The notes under the pieces: model-generated
The model's database searches: none
Seen by the model: only the letters and a program-made list of their open reading frames with translations
What the model was told of the DNA's origin: nothing
Program-made: the position numbers and the translations under genes
Part shown: positions 44,176 through 52,743 of the stretch, one piece after another
Numbering within the stretch: position 1 is the stretch's first letter
Layout: each line of letters opens with the position of its first letter
From: an uncultured bacterium
GTDB taxonomy: Bacteria > Verrucomicrobiota > Lentisphaeria > Victivallales > UBA1829
Direction: 5' to 3'
DNA length: 64,000 nt
Assembly (NCBI GenBank): GCA_949292215.1
Contig: CASEYW010000193.1
Coordinates: 62,001-126,000 of the forward strand

Positions 44176-44991
44176 ATGAAGAGAACATCGCAGAAAATAA
44201 AGGAATCTCTTCTGAAGCCATCCCGCCGAGTTCAAAGAATGGAGAATTTCACATTGATAGAACTTCTGGTTGTAATTGCAATCATAGCCATTCTGGCAGG
44301 GCTCCTGCTGCCGGCGTTGAATTCAGCACGGGAAAAAGCCAGATCTGCATCGTGTCTTGGCAACCTGAAACAGAGCGGACTCGGACTGGTGCAGTATACG
44401 GATGCTTTTGACGGTTGGCTTCCTTATCCGGAATCCACTACCTCCGCCATCAATGGAGATACCTGGATGCGCAGAGTCCGGGAAGGGATTTTTGGCAAAA
44501 AACAAACGTATGAAGATAAATGGACAGACCGGAACGGATATCGGATGTTCCGCTGCCCCTCTCTCGATTTCAAGGGTACGGTAAATGGAGTGGTCTACAC
44601 TCCGCGCGAAATTTTCGGAATGAACGGCTGCCTGACAGGAGCTCCGATCTCCGACCGATCAACCGATGCGGAACGCTGCATCAAACTCTCGGGCATCGGA
44701 AAAACGGAATCTCTCTGGGTTCCGCTGAAACAGCCGGGGAAAACAATTCTCCTTGCGGACTCCGCTGAAAAAAATATGAAGGGACAGTGTGCAGCATTCC
44801 AATACGAGGCAAAAAACTGGAGCAATGGGAGAATCCATCTGCGCCATACCACAAAGGCCAATGCTCTTTTTCTGGACTGTTCCGCCCGTTCAATTGGAAT
44901 AGGACAGATGATAACAGAGTACAACGGCAAATATGGTGTCGGCAGCAATGTCATTTTGTTTGATCAAGCCTTCAACAGCCTCAGTTTATAA
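44176..44991 (+). CDS. Prepilin-like (pseudopilin) protein with altered H-X9-DC motif
   Basis: A 271-residue protein starting at ATG 44176 with AAGGAGAAAG upstream. A 23-residue basic leader (MKRTSQKIKESLLKPSRR) precedes NFTLIELLVVIAI and ILAGLLLPALNSAREKARS. The C-terminal motif reads HTTKANALFLDC, so the Gly of H-X9-DG is Cys. Several Cys (FRCPSLD, RCIKLSG, GQCAAF, LDCSAR) could form disulfides in the globular domain. It lies 24 nt after the cytosolic glycosidase and 14 nt before the giant secreted one, so all are likely one operon. Confidence 0.85.
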   Translation: MKRTSQKIKESLLKPSRRVQRMENFTLIELLVVIAIIAILAGLLLPALNSAREKARSASCLGNLKQSGLGLVQYTDAFDGWLPYPESTTSAINGDTWMRRVREGIFGKKQTYEDKWTDRNGYRMFRCPSLDFKGTVNGVVYTPREIFGMNGCLTGAPISDRSTDAERCIKLSGIGKTESLWVPLKQPGKTILLADSAEKNMKGQCAAFQYEAKNWSNGRIHLRHTTKANALFLDCSARSIGIGQMITEYNGKYGVGSNVILFDQAFNSLSL

Positions 44992-45005
44992 AACAGGAAA
45001 TTGCA

Positions 45006-48000
45006 ATGAAACTTACATCACTACCTATTTTCTCTGTGTTGCTTTTTTCCGCGGCTCTGCCAGCCGCCGGAGAATGGTACCGCCACTCCATACAGAAGGG
45101 AATTGAAATCATCAGCCGGTCGGAAGCCGGTCAGGAAAATTTTCAAAACAAACGTCTGGAGAAAAACGACGATCAGGTCATCATCGACTTCCGGGATACA
45201 CATTACCGACCGGAACATTTCTCCAACATCCGGAACCGGAACGGTGTGCTCACAGCGGATCTGAAACTGACCCTCAACGACGGAAAAACCGTCGTGGGAA
45301 GCGTCAGAAGCAAAGTTGAGAAACGTTCTGATTCCAAAATCCGCTGGGAATACACCCTGATCCTTCCCGAACCGGCGCCGCTCGGGAACTGCTACTTCGG
45401 AATCGGCATGAATGAAGCGATGCTTGAACGCACCATTCGTCTTCTTTCCTGGAAAGAGGAATCCATTGTCCTGGATGCCCGGAAGGAAGGCTGCCTGAAA
45501 CACGGTCCATGGGGACATCCGGTCAAAGAGATCTGCATTCCGCTGAACCGTGGAGAACTGCGCATATCGGGCTTTCCCTATCCGGGAAAGAGGCACTCTG
45601 TCAGCGTCTTCAAATACGGCAAAAAATGGGCACACATCCGCCTCTGGGCCGCGTATGAACCGATCCGGGAACTGAACTATTCCATGGAGATCGAATTCAA
45701 ATCATGGCAGTCGGAACCCATTTCCCTGCGAAGAACGGCAAATATGGGTCTCGCTGACTCCGTCGCAAATGATGGAAAAGGGGGATGGACCGATCAGGGT
45801 CCGGACAATGATCTCCGCCTTTTCCCGACGGGGAAACATCAGTATGGGCCCGCCGTCTTCGATGTGATCGACCCGGCAACAAACGGAGGAAAAGCAGCAA
45901 TGGTATTCGCCAATCCGAGCAGAAAATATCTGCTTCGGGAAGCGACGGTTCCGGTCGGAGGAAAACAGTACGACTATCTCTATCTTCTCCACTGTACGGC
46001 ATGGTCATCAAAACAGCATATTGCGGGGACAATCGAAGTCCGTTACAAAGATGGCTCCAGGCAAAAAATCACGGTTCGAGACCAATACGATACGGCGAAC
46101 TGGTGGTCCACGCAGAATGTGGAAAACGCGCCCTGTGTCTGGAGATCGGAAAACTTCTTTTCGCTCATCGGCATGTTTATGACACGTTTTCCTGTGGACC
46201 CGTCAAAAAAAATTGATACTCTGGTTTTCCGGACCGGAAATCAGAGTGTGTGGTGTATCCTCGGCGTCAGCGGTGTCCGCGGCAGGAACATCCCCTTCTC
46301 GTTTCAGGTCGACCGGGAAACCCCTCTGGTCATCGCAAATGGCAAAAAATGGAAAGAATTCCGCCATTTCTATCAGCCGTTCTATATCAGGGACGGTTCT
46401 GCGTATGATCTCAGTTTCATGACGGGAACTGCTCCCGCCGGTACACTCGGCAAACTCCGTGTGAAAGGAGATAAATTCGTCTTTGAGAAGCAGCCGGATA
46501 AGCCGGTCCGTTTCTGGGGAGCGAACATCACGGAAGAAGTCTGCATGATGAAAGACAGGGAACTGAACATTTTTCCGAAACTCCTCAAACAGCTCGGGTA
46601 CAACGCAGTCCGACTGCACCATTTTGACGAAACTCTCATGAAAAAAGGTGCGAAATTCGAAATCGACCAAGTACAGCTGGACCGTTTTTTCAAAACTTTC
46701 GCCGCTTTCAAGAATGCCGGTCTCTATGTAACGCTCGACCTGTTCACAAGACGAGTCTCCGGTTTTGAAGATATGCACGGAAAAACGGCTCACATCTATA
46801 AAATTCTTTCCTGGTATCATCCATCCGTCAGAAAAAACATGGAACGTTTCGCCGCAGTCATTTTCAACACAAAAAATCCGTATACAGGAATGACACTGGC
46901 TCAGGATCCGGCTCTGATCACTGTAGGGCTCATCAATGAAAATCCGCGCCTGGAAAAGCACGAGGAGCACAAATATCCGAATTCCATTCCATTCTGGAAC
47001 CATCTCTACAAGCCGCTGTTCGACGCATGGTGCAAAGAGAAGGGAATTCCGCAAACCGACCGTCCTTCCCCTGAACAATGGGCGAAGTTCCAGATGGAGA
47101 ACCACGTCATGGCCTACAATCACTATAAACAATTCCTTCGGAAACTCGGTGTGACAGTCCCGATTTCGGATATCTCCAATTCCTTCAATCTCATTCTGGC
47201 ACCGATCCGCAATCACTTTGATTATGCGGATATCCACTGGTATTTCGACCATCCATCAGTCTCTCCGGGCTTCAAACCGCCCTTTGTCTACCACAACCGC
47301 AGTTCCCTGGCCACCCTTCATGAAACGCCTCTTGCCTCCATAGCCCTGCGCATCAAAGGGAAACCCGCTATGCTGACGGAATGGCATTTCTGCACTCCGA
47401 ATCAGTACCGCGCGGAAGGCGGTGCCGCCGGGGGTGCCTACGCAGCACTCAACGGCATCAGCGGAGCTTTCGACTTCAACCCCGTTGCATGGAGGTACGC
47501 ATGGGGACCGCCGATGTCAAAAGAATATGTCCCGATAGGAATGTTCAGCACATTGGAAGATCCGATAAACTTCCACAATGCCCTCATCACCGCTCTCCTC
47601 TTTCTCCGGGGAGACGTCAAAGAATCTGACAGGGAATTCATCCTTCGCGTCAGTCCCGATGTTTACAAGGATAACAATGCTCTTCTCTACTCCAATTTCG
47701 GGCGTATGTGGATGGCTCAGCCGCTTCCCACCTACAAGGTCTTCGGAGCTATCGGGAAACTTGGAATCGAAATCTCCGCGGAAAACGGCGGCGGAACCTT
47801 TTTCGACAACAACCAACTTCTGAAAACCTATCGGAAGGATGACCCGTTCACCGAACTGCGGAAACGCGGTTTCATGAAAAATGGAACGATTGTCTCCTCC
47901 ACCGGAGAGATCACTGTGGTCCCGTCAAAAAAACAACTGAAGGTTGTGACTCCCCGCAGCGAAGCCCTGGTCCAGGATGGGGATGCTCAGACCGGTAACC

Positions 48001-48374
48001 TCCTTTCCATCCGGAACAATACAACCTTTTCCAATGTTTTCGCAGGAGCACTCGACAACGCTCCCCTCGCGAAGAGCCGCCGGGTCCTGCTGATTCATAC
48101 AACCAATGTCATGCCCTCCTCCCGCTACACGCTTTATCGCGGAAAACTTCTACTGCACAAAACAGGAGCTATGCCGTATTTCATCCGCAAGGGAAGTGTT
48201 GAAATCTCCCTGAAAAACCAGGGACGCGGAATCCCTGCGCTGTATGCTCTCGACATGCACGGCAACCGAATCGCAGAAATCCCGTTCTCTGACCGAAATG
48301 GAACCATTACATTCACGGCCAACAATGATCTCGGCAAGCATTCTCCGATGGCGTATGAACTGATCCGCAAATAA
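45006..48374 (+). CDS. Giant secreted glycoside hydrolase-like protein (paralogue of 18264-21473)
   Basis: A 1122-residue protein. The ATG at 45006 follows ACAGGAAA and opens a signal peptide (MKLTSLPIFSVLLFSAALPAAG). The N-terminal 480 residues are beta-rich. The barrel half shows PVRFWGANITEE, LGYNAVRLHHFDE, LYVTLDLFTRR, TVGLINENPRLE with presumed acid/base Glu645, ADIHWYFDH, and MLTEWHFCTPNQYRAEG with presumed nucleophile Glu792, followed by WRYAWG. The same motif order appears in the 18264 protein, including the C-terminal region that pairs VVTPRSEALVQDG with the other protein's VISPKTESFTLRSG. It is probably a clan-A retaining enzyme of a family I cannot number. It ends in a terminator at 48427. 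Confidence 0.65.
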   Translation: MKLTSLPIFSVLLFSAALPAAGEWYRHSIQKGIEIISRSEAGQENFQNKRLEKNDDQVIIDFRDTHYRPEHFSNIRNRNGVLTADLKLTLNDGKTVVGSVRSKVEKRSDSKIRWEYTLILPEPAPLGNCYFGIGMNEAMLERTIRLLSWKEESIVLDARKEGCLKHGPWGHPVKEICIPLNRGELRISGFPYPGKRHSVSVFKYGKKWAHIRLWAAYEPIRELNYSMEIEFKSWQSEPISLRRTANMGLADSVANDGKGGWTDQGPDNDLRLFPTGKHQYGPAVFDVIDPATNGGKAAMVFANPSRKYLLREATVPVGGKQYDYLYLLHCTAWSSKQHIAGTIEVRYKDGSRQKITVRDQYDTANWWSTQNVENAPCVWRSENFFSLIGMFMTRFPVDPSKKIDTLVFRTGNQSVWCILGVSGVRGRNIPFSFQVDRETPLVIANGKKWKEFRHFYQPFYIRDGSAYDLSFMTGTAPAGTLGKLRVKGDKFVFEKQPDKPVRFWGANITEEVCMMKDRELNIFPKLLKQLGYNAVRLHHFDETLMKKGAKFEIDQVQLDRFFKTFAAFKNAGLYVTLDLFTRRVSGFEDMHGKTAHIYKILSWYHPSVRKNMERFAAVIFNTKNPYTGMTLAQDPALITVGLINENPRLEKHEEHKYPNSIPFWNHLYKPLFDAWCKEKGIPQTDRPSPEQWAKFQMENHVMAYNHYKQFLRKLGVTVPISDISNSFNLILAPIRNHFDYADIHWYFDHPSVSPGFKPPFVYHNRSSLATLHETPLASIALRIKGKPAMLTEWHFCTPNQYRAEGGAAGGAYAALNGISGAFDFNPVAWRYAWGPPMSKEYVPIGMFSTLEDPINFHNALITALLFLRGDVKESDREFILRVSPDVYKDNNALLYSNFGRMWMAQPLPTYKVFGAIGKLGIEISAENGGGTFFDNNQLLKTYRKDDPFTELRKRGFMKNGTIVSSTGEITVVPSKKQLKVVTPRSEALVQDGDAQTGNLLSIRNNTTFSNVFAGALDNAPLAKSRRVLLIHTTNVMPSSRYTLYRGKLLLHKTGAMPYFIRKGSVEISLKNQGRGIPALYALDMHGNRIAEIPFSDRNGTITFTANNDLGKHSPMAYELIRK

Positions 48375-48426
48375 TTCCGAACGGAAAAACACTCCGCGGA
48401 GCTTTTCCTCTCCGCGCTGGCACCAG

Positions 48427-48465
48427 ACGGGAACGGCTCTCTTCCGGAGAACATTCCCGTTTTTT
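48427..48465 (+). terminator. Intrinsic terminator of the fourth cassette
   Basis: ACGGGAA (48427-48433) pairs with TTCCCGT (48454-48460) around a 20-nt loop and is followed by a run of T to 48465. It lies 52 nt after the giant glycosidase stop. A CTCCGCGGAG palindrome just upstream may add structure. Confidence 0.75.
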
Positions 48466-48477
48466 CTCTCCATATTG

Positions 48478-48547
48478 TTAGACATATCTAAAAATCTTCT
48501 TGACTTTCCTGATTTATCATGTATATTTTTTTATTAGATAAAACTAA
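48478..48547 (+). promoter_or_regulatory. feoAB promoter flanked by two TTAG-N6-CTAA boxes
   Basis: TTAGACATATCTAA (48478-48491) and TTAGATAAAACTAA (48534-48547) share the form TTAG-N6-CTAA. Between them are TTGACT (48500-48505) and TATATT (48522-48527), spaced 16 nt apart, upstream of feoA. The boxes flank the core promoter, as expected for a metal-dependent repressor. The half-sites resemble those of DtxR/IdeR/MntR regulators more than a Fur box. Iron control is inferred from this and from feoAB. Confidence 0.65.
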
Positions 48548-48597
48548 CTATTTTTCAAAACTTTCCTTACGGGAAAGGGAAAGCAAGGAGTGATTCC

Positions 48598-48861
48598 ATG
48601 GAGACAGGAGAGATTATCTCGCTGAACAGGCTGAAAATCGGAAGGAATGCCGTTCTGGTCAGGCTGGACGGGAAACTGAGAAAAAAGAAAAAGTTTGCCG
48701 ACATCGGGCTCGTTGCGGGAACTCCGCTGCGACTGGAAGGCAAAGCTCCGTTCGGCGGACTCCTCCGGATCAAAGTTATGGGAAGCAGCATTTCAATCCA
48801 TTCGGAAGATGCGGAACACATTCTTGTCGGCAATGGACAAAAAGGGATTCAGTACAGATGA
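48598..48861 (+). CDS. feoA: Ferrous iron transport protein A
   Basis: An 87-residue SH3-like protein that supports the FeoB iron channel. The ATG at 48598 follows AAGGAGTGATTCC. The typical layout is visible: EIISLNRLKIGRNAVLVRL, then FADIGLVAGTPLRLEGKAPFGG and LRIKVMGSSISIHSEDAEHILV. It overlaps feoB by 4 nt (ATGA). Confidence 0.93.
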   Translation: METGEIISLNRLKIGRNAVLVRLDGKLRKKKKFADIGLVAGTPLRLEGKAPFGGLLRIKVMGSSISIHSEDAEHILVGNGQKGIQYR

Positions 48862-51011
48862 AAAAGGTCTTTAAAATCGCACTCACAGGAAATCCGAACT
48901 GCGGCAAAACAACCATTTTCAATCAACTGACCGGTACGAGACAGCATGTCGGGAATTATCCCGGGGTTACTGTCGAACGGAAAGTCGGCAGAATCCAGCT
49001 GGGAGAGTTCACGCTGGAGATTGTCGATCTGCCGGGGATTTACAGTCTCTCCTCGTCCTCGCCGGAGGAGAAGGTGGCTTTCCGGGAGCTGATGTCACCA
49101 GGACTTGATCTGATTCTGAATGTGGTGGATGCCTCCATCCCGCAGCGCAGCCTCTACCTGACCACACAACTTACGGAACTCGGAATCCCCATGCTGATTG
49201 CATTCAATATGATGGATGAGGCTCGCGAAAAGGGACTCCAGTTCAACATCCGGAAAATGGAGGAATACTTCGGTGCGGAAATCGTACAGACGGTCGGTTC
49301 CAAAGGCGGCGGAATAGACCATCTCCGGGATTCCATCAGGAACGTTCTCCTCTCCGAAGGGAAACCGCATCCGGCAACACTCCGCTACGGAGGAGCTGTT
49401 GATGAAGCAATCGAAAATCTTGTCCAAAAAATTGAGTTGAATCCGGCGCATCCCTGCGGACACCTTCCCCCGCGCTGCATTGCCATCAAACTGCTCGAAA
49501 ACGACGATTCCGTCAATCAGATGCCGGAATTTGATTCCGTCCGCTCCGCCGCGGAGATTCAGCGGAAACACCTGGAGGAAAAACATGCCATCGAAAGCGA
49601 AACCTTCATGGCGGACTGCCGCTACGGAATCATCTCCGGCATCTGCCGTTCTACTGTCAAAAGCACACCCGTGAAACGACAGCAGATCTCGGATCAGATC
49701 GACAAGATCATGACCAGCAAATTCATCGGGTTGCCGATCTTCTGCCTCATCATGCTTCTTACTTTCTGGTTCACGTTTACCTGCGCCCAGCCCTTCATGG
49801 ACCTGATTGAATCGCTTTTCGGAACGCTCACGGATACCGTGAACAGCATCTGGCCGGAAGGAAAACTGGACTTTCTCCGGGCGCTGCTGGCCGACGGCAT
49901 CATCAGCGGAGTCGGCGGAGTTCTGGTCTTTCTGCCGAATATCGTCTTTCTGTTCCTCGCGATTGCCTTTCTGGAAGACAGCGGCTACATGGCACGTGCC
50001 GCATTTGTCATGGACGGTTTCATGCGGAAGTTCGGGCTTCACGGCAAGAGTTTCATCCCCCTGCTTCTCGGGTTCGGCTGTACAGTTCCGGCGGTCATGG
50101 CGACCAGGAGCATCGAATCGGAAAAGGACCGCATGACAACGATTATGGTTCTTCCTCTTATGAGCTGCGGTGCCAGACTGCCGATCTACTCGCTCATCAT
50201 TCCTGCCTTTTTTCTCCCAAAATATCAGGCGTGGGTCATGTGGCTCATTTATCTCATTGGAGTCGCAATCGCAATGATCGCCGCCCGACTTCTGAAGTCC
50301 ACCCTCTTCAAAGGCGACGGTGAAGTCTACATCATGGAACTCCCCCCCTACCGGATGCCGACGCTGAAAAGCATCCTCATCCACATGTGGGAACGCAGTG
50401 CAATGTATCTCCGGAAAGCCGGGACGATTATCCTTGCCGCATCCATTGTCCTTTTCATTGCCAATACGTATCCCAAAAAAGAGAGCTTCAGCACCGACTA
50501 TGCCGCTCAGATTCAGAAGATCGAACAGAATACGCGATTGACCGAAGAGGCAAAAAAAGAGCAGCGCACAGCACTTGAAGAACAGAAAAAAGCTGAAGAA
50601 CTTGCCTGGACCATTTCCGGCAGAATTGGAAAGGGACTGGAGCCGGTGTTCCGTCCGCTCGGGTTCGACTGGAAAATTTCCACAGCGCTGATCGGAGCTC
50701 TTGCGGCAAAGGAAGTATTTGTCTCCCAGCTCGGAATTCTGTATGCAGTCGGTGACGCCGATGAAACATCGACTCCGCTGAAGGAGCATCTTCTGGAGCA
50801 TTACACCCCGCTCCAGGCATTCTGCGTCATGCTGTTCTGTCTGCTCTCCATTCCGTGCATGGCGACCATCGCGATCGTCCGCAGGGAAACGAACTCCTGG
50901 AAAATAGCTCTGGGACAGGCAGCCGGACTTCTGATCTGCGCCTATCTGCTGACCTTTCTAGTCTATCAGCTCGGAACGGCGCTCCAGCTCGGTACCCGCC
51001 TGCTTTCATAG
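48858..51011 (+). CDS. feoB: Ferrous iron transporter B
   Basis: A 717-residue inner-membrane Fe2+ transporter with an N-terminal G-protein domain. G1 is GNPNCGKTTIFNQL (about 9-22), G2 is in the NYPGVTVE segment, G3 is DLPGIYSL and G4 is NMMDEA; a helical spacer (DSVRSAAEIQRKHLEEK) follows. The membrane part starts near residue 290 (IFCLIMLLTFWFTFTC) and contains the gating-motif regions GFGCTVPAVMATRSIES and LPLMSCGARLPIYSLIIPAFF. A Lys/Glu-rich insertion of about 60 residues (PKKESFSTDYAAQ) splits two late helices. Translation is coupled to feoA, and control is likely by the flanking boxes. Its 3' end overlaps srkA by 6 bp. Confidence 0.95.
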   Translation: MKKVFKIALTGNPNCGKTTIFNQLTGTRQHVGNYPGVTVERKVGRIQLGEFTLEIVDLPGIYSLSSSSPEEKVAFRELMSPGLDLILNVVDASIPQRSLYLTTQLTELGIPMLIAFNMMDEAREKGLQFNIRKMEEYFGAEIVQTVGSKGGGIDHLRDSIRNVLLSEGKPHPATLRYGGAVDEAIENLVQKIELNPAHPCGHLPPRCIAIKLLENDDSVNQMPEFDSVRSAAEIQRKHLEEKHAIESETFMADCRYGIISGICRSTVKSTPVKRQQISDQIDKIMTSKFIGLPIFCLIMLLTFWFTFTCAQPFMDLIESLFGTLTDTVNSIWPEGKLDFLRALLADGIISGVGGVLVFLPNIVFLFLAIAFLEDSGYMARAAFVMDGFMRKFGLHGKSFIPLLLGFGCTVPAVMATRSIESEKDRMTTIMVLPLMSCGARLPIYSLIIPAFFLPKYQAWVMWLIYLIGVAIAMIAARLLKSTLFKGDGEVYIMELPPYRMPTLKSILIHMWERSAMYLRKAGTIILAASIVLFIANTYPKKESFSTDYAAQIQKIEQNTRLTEEAKKEQRTALEEQKKAEELAWTISGRIGKGLEPVFRPLGFDWKISTALIGALAAKEVFVSQLGILYAVGDADETSTPLKEHLLEHYTPLQAFCVMLFCLLSIPCMATIAIVRRETNSWKIALGQAAGLLICAYLLTFLVYQLGTALQLGTRLLS

Positions 51012-52007
51012 CCAGACGGGACGAGACCAGAACCGAATCTCCTCCTTCATATTCGGAATCTGGCGTGTCAAATCTGCAAATTCGGCGCGCCAGAACCGTT
51101 CCGATCCCCAGTCGGGAAACGTTTCTGTGAAGCGGAGATCGTTCCGCTGCATTGCACACCAGGAAAGGAAATAGAGCATCCGCATCGCCCGCAGACATTC
51201 AACTGCGCCAAAGGAGGACTCGTCGAACTCCCGGAACAACGTGTACCCGTCAAGAATTGCGCGCATCTCCTCCGGGCAACGCGAAGGAGAATCCGGCAGG
51301 AGCATCCAGAGATCCTGAACAGGAGGACCGGTCAGCATATCATCGAAATCGATCAGAATCAGCCCCTCGTCAGGACGCTGAAGAATGTTCGCCCGATGAA
51401 GATCCCCGTGCAGGCGCAGAAAGGAAGCCCCGCGGGGAAACGCTCCAGCGGAAATCTCCGCGATTTCATCGCAGATTTCCGTAAAGCGCCGAAACAGGGA
51501 CTCGTGAGGAAACGCCCCTTCACAGAGACGCCCGATGACAGAATCAATCAGAGAATCAGGACTGAGAACGAAACGGAACTCCGCCGTCCGGCGTCCTCCA
51601 ACAGCGTGCAGGCGCGCGACAAGAGTCCCGACCCGTTTCAGTTCCTCTGCAGATTCAAATGCAACATCGCGTCCACGCTTTTTCGGAAACACAGCAAAGG
51701 GGATCTCCCCGAACCATCCGAGAGTACTTCCATCCGCCAGTTCATACGGGGGAACCACTGAAACTCCGGAATCTGCACACTCCCACAAATAGTCATGCTC
51801 ATCCAGAATCGCGTCCGCGCTCCAGCGCCCGGGACGGTAAAACTTCACGACAAGCTTTTCATCTCCCCCGGTCTGGATTTCATAAACACGATTGATGTAG
51901 CTGTGAAACGCGGAGGCGAACCCCTTCAATTCACAATTCAAAGCAGTTTCCAGAACGGGCAGAAAAAGTTCCGGAGTCAATTCATCAAAATTGGAACACA
52001 CAAACAT
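51006..52007 (-). CDS. srkA: Stress response kinase A (YihE/SrkA family)
   Basis: A 333-residue aminoglycoside-phosphotransferase-fold Ser/Thr kinase. The ATG at 52007 has only a weak GAG upstream. Signatures are INRVYEIQTGGDEKLVVKFYRPGRWSADAILDEHDYL (Lys and Glu for ATP), FPKKRGRDV, the catalytic loop FLRLHGDLHRANIL and the metal Asp in LILIDFDDMLTGP. All are in the order of E. coli SrkA, which protects against oxidative and envelope stress. The length is normal. It converges with feoB, with overlapping ends. Confidence 0.9.
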   Translation of the reverse strand: MFVCSNFDELTPELFLPVLETALNCELKGFASAFHSYINRVYEIQTGGDEKLVVKFYRPGRWSADAILDEHDYLWECADSGVSVVPPYELADGSTLGWFGEIPFAVFPKKRGRDVAFESAEELKRVGTLVARLHAVGGRRTAEFRFVLSPDSLIDSVIGRLCEGAFPHESLFRRFTEICDEIAEISAGAFPRGASFLRLHGDLHRANILQRPDEGLILIDFDDMLTGPPVQDLWMLLPDSPSRCPEEMRAILDGYTLFREFDESSFGAVECLRAMRMLYFLSWCAMQRNDLRFTETFPDWGSERFWRAEFADLTRQIPNMKEEIRFWSRPVWL

Positions 52008-52109
52008 CTCAGTCTCAATTTCCGAATAGAAAAAATGCTCCGCCGGAGGCTTCCGACACCTGCGGCGGAACAGAATCTGATTTTCCGACCAGAATCTCTA
52101 AATGAAGAA

Positions 52110-52126
52110 GCCCGGATGTCCCGGGC
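52110..52126 (-). terminator. Hairpin after the cold-shock gene
   Basis: On the minus strand GCCCGG and CCGGGC pair around a GACAT loop, followed by TTCTTCATTT. It lies just downstream of the csp stop (52143); the U-tract is interrupted. Confidence 0.6.
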
Positions 52127-52142
52127 CTTGTGAAACGGTATG

Positions 52143-52358
52143 TTATTCGGCGATGGCTACCACGTCATCGGCCTGAAGACCTTTTTCACCTTTGGAGACA
52201 ATGAATTCAACCGACTGCCCTTCTTTCAAGGTCCGGTATCCATCCGATTTAATGGAGCTGTAATGAACGAAGATATCTCCGCCCTGCTCACGCTCAATGA
52301 AACCGAATCCCTTGGCGTTGTTGAACCATTTGACTTTTCCTTTTTCCTTGTCTGCCAT
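52143..52358 (-). CDS. Cold-shock domain protein
   Basis: A 71-residue RNA/ssDNA-binding protein. The ATG at 52358 follows CAGGAGAG. RNP1 is KGFGFI (residues 16-21) and RNP2 is IFVHYSS. The rest (VKWFNNAKG, LKEGQSVEFIVSKGEKGLQADDVV) matches CspA-type proteins, where the second RNP usually reads VFVH. A long AT-rich leader precedes it. It could be a constitutive or cold-induced paralogue. Confidence 0.95.
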   Translation of the reverse strand: MADKEKGKVKWFNNAKGFGFIEREQGGDIFVHYSSIKSDGYRTLKEGQSVEFIVSKGEKGLQADDVVAIAE

Positions 52359-52465
52359 TTTTCTCTCCTGCTTTCCTTTCAGAATACCTTTGATTGCCTT
52401 TCAGGTCTCCTTCTGTTTTTTTCCTGAAAAACAAAACCGGAAACATCTTCTTTCCGTCTATATTA

Positions 52466-52494
52466 ATTATGCAACATAAACATGATTTTGTGAA
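52466..52494 (-). promoter_or_regulatory. Probable csp promoter with ~100-nt leader
   Basis: On the minus strand TTCACA (52494-52489) and CATAAT (52471-52466) with a 17-nt spacer place the start near 52459, about 100 nt before the ATG. A long untranslated leader is typical of cold-shock mRNAs. The stretch 52495-52675 is very A-rich (A-tract, possible UP-element or bendable DNA), and I see no gene in it. Confidence 0.5.
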
Positions 52495-52675
52495 GAGGGG
52501 AAACAGGAAAAAACAAAAAAAAACAAGAAAAAAAATAGGAAAAAACCTGTTTTCACGGTTTTTTCAAGATTTTTTCAAAAAAAAGAAATGCGTTCTAAAA
52601 AAGGAACATCGTTTGTTTCCATGCTCCATCCGGTTAAAGCAAAACCGGAACAGGGAAGAATGGAAAAAAATGGAG

Positions 52676-52716
52676 AAAAAAAATGCCGCGGATGCCTGAT
52701 TTCGACATCCGCGGCA
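52676..52716 (-). terminator. Intrinsic terminator of metG
   Basis: On the minus strand TGCCGCGGATG and CATCCGCGGCA (52716-52706 with 52694-52684) form a perfect 11-bp GC-rich stem with an 11-nt loop, followed by eight T (52683-52676). It lies 28 nt after the metG stop. Confidence 0.92.
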
Positions 52717-52743
52717 GACAAAAGCCAACTTACGGGAAAAGCA

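Noticed and set aside
49095..50801. Long minus-strand frame opposite feoB
   Set aside because: It is the antisense shadow of a well-conserved transporter and has no domain of its own.
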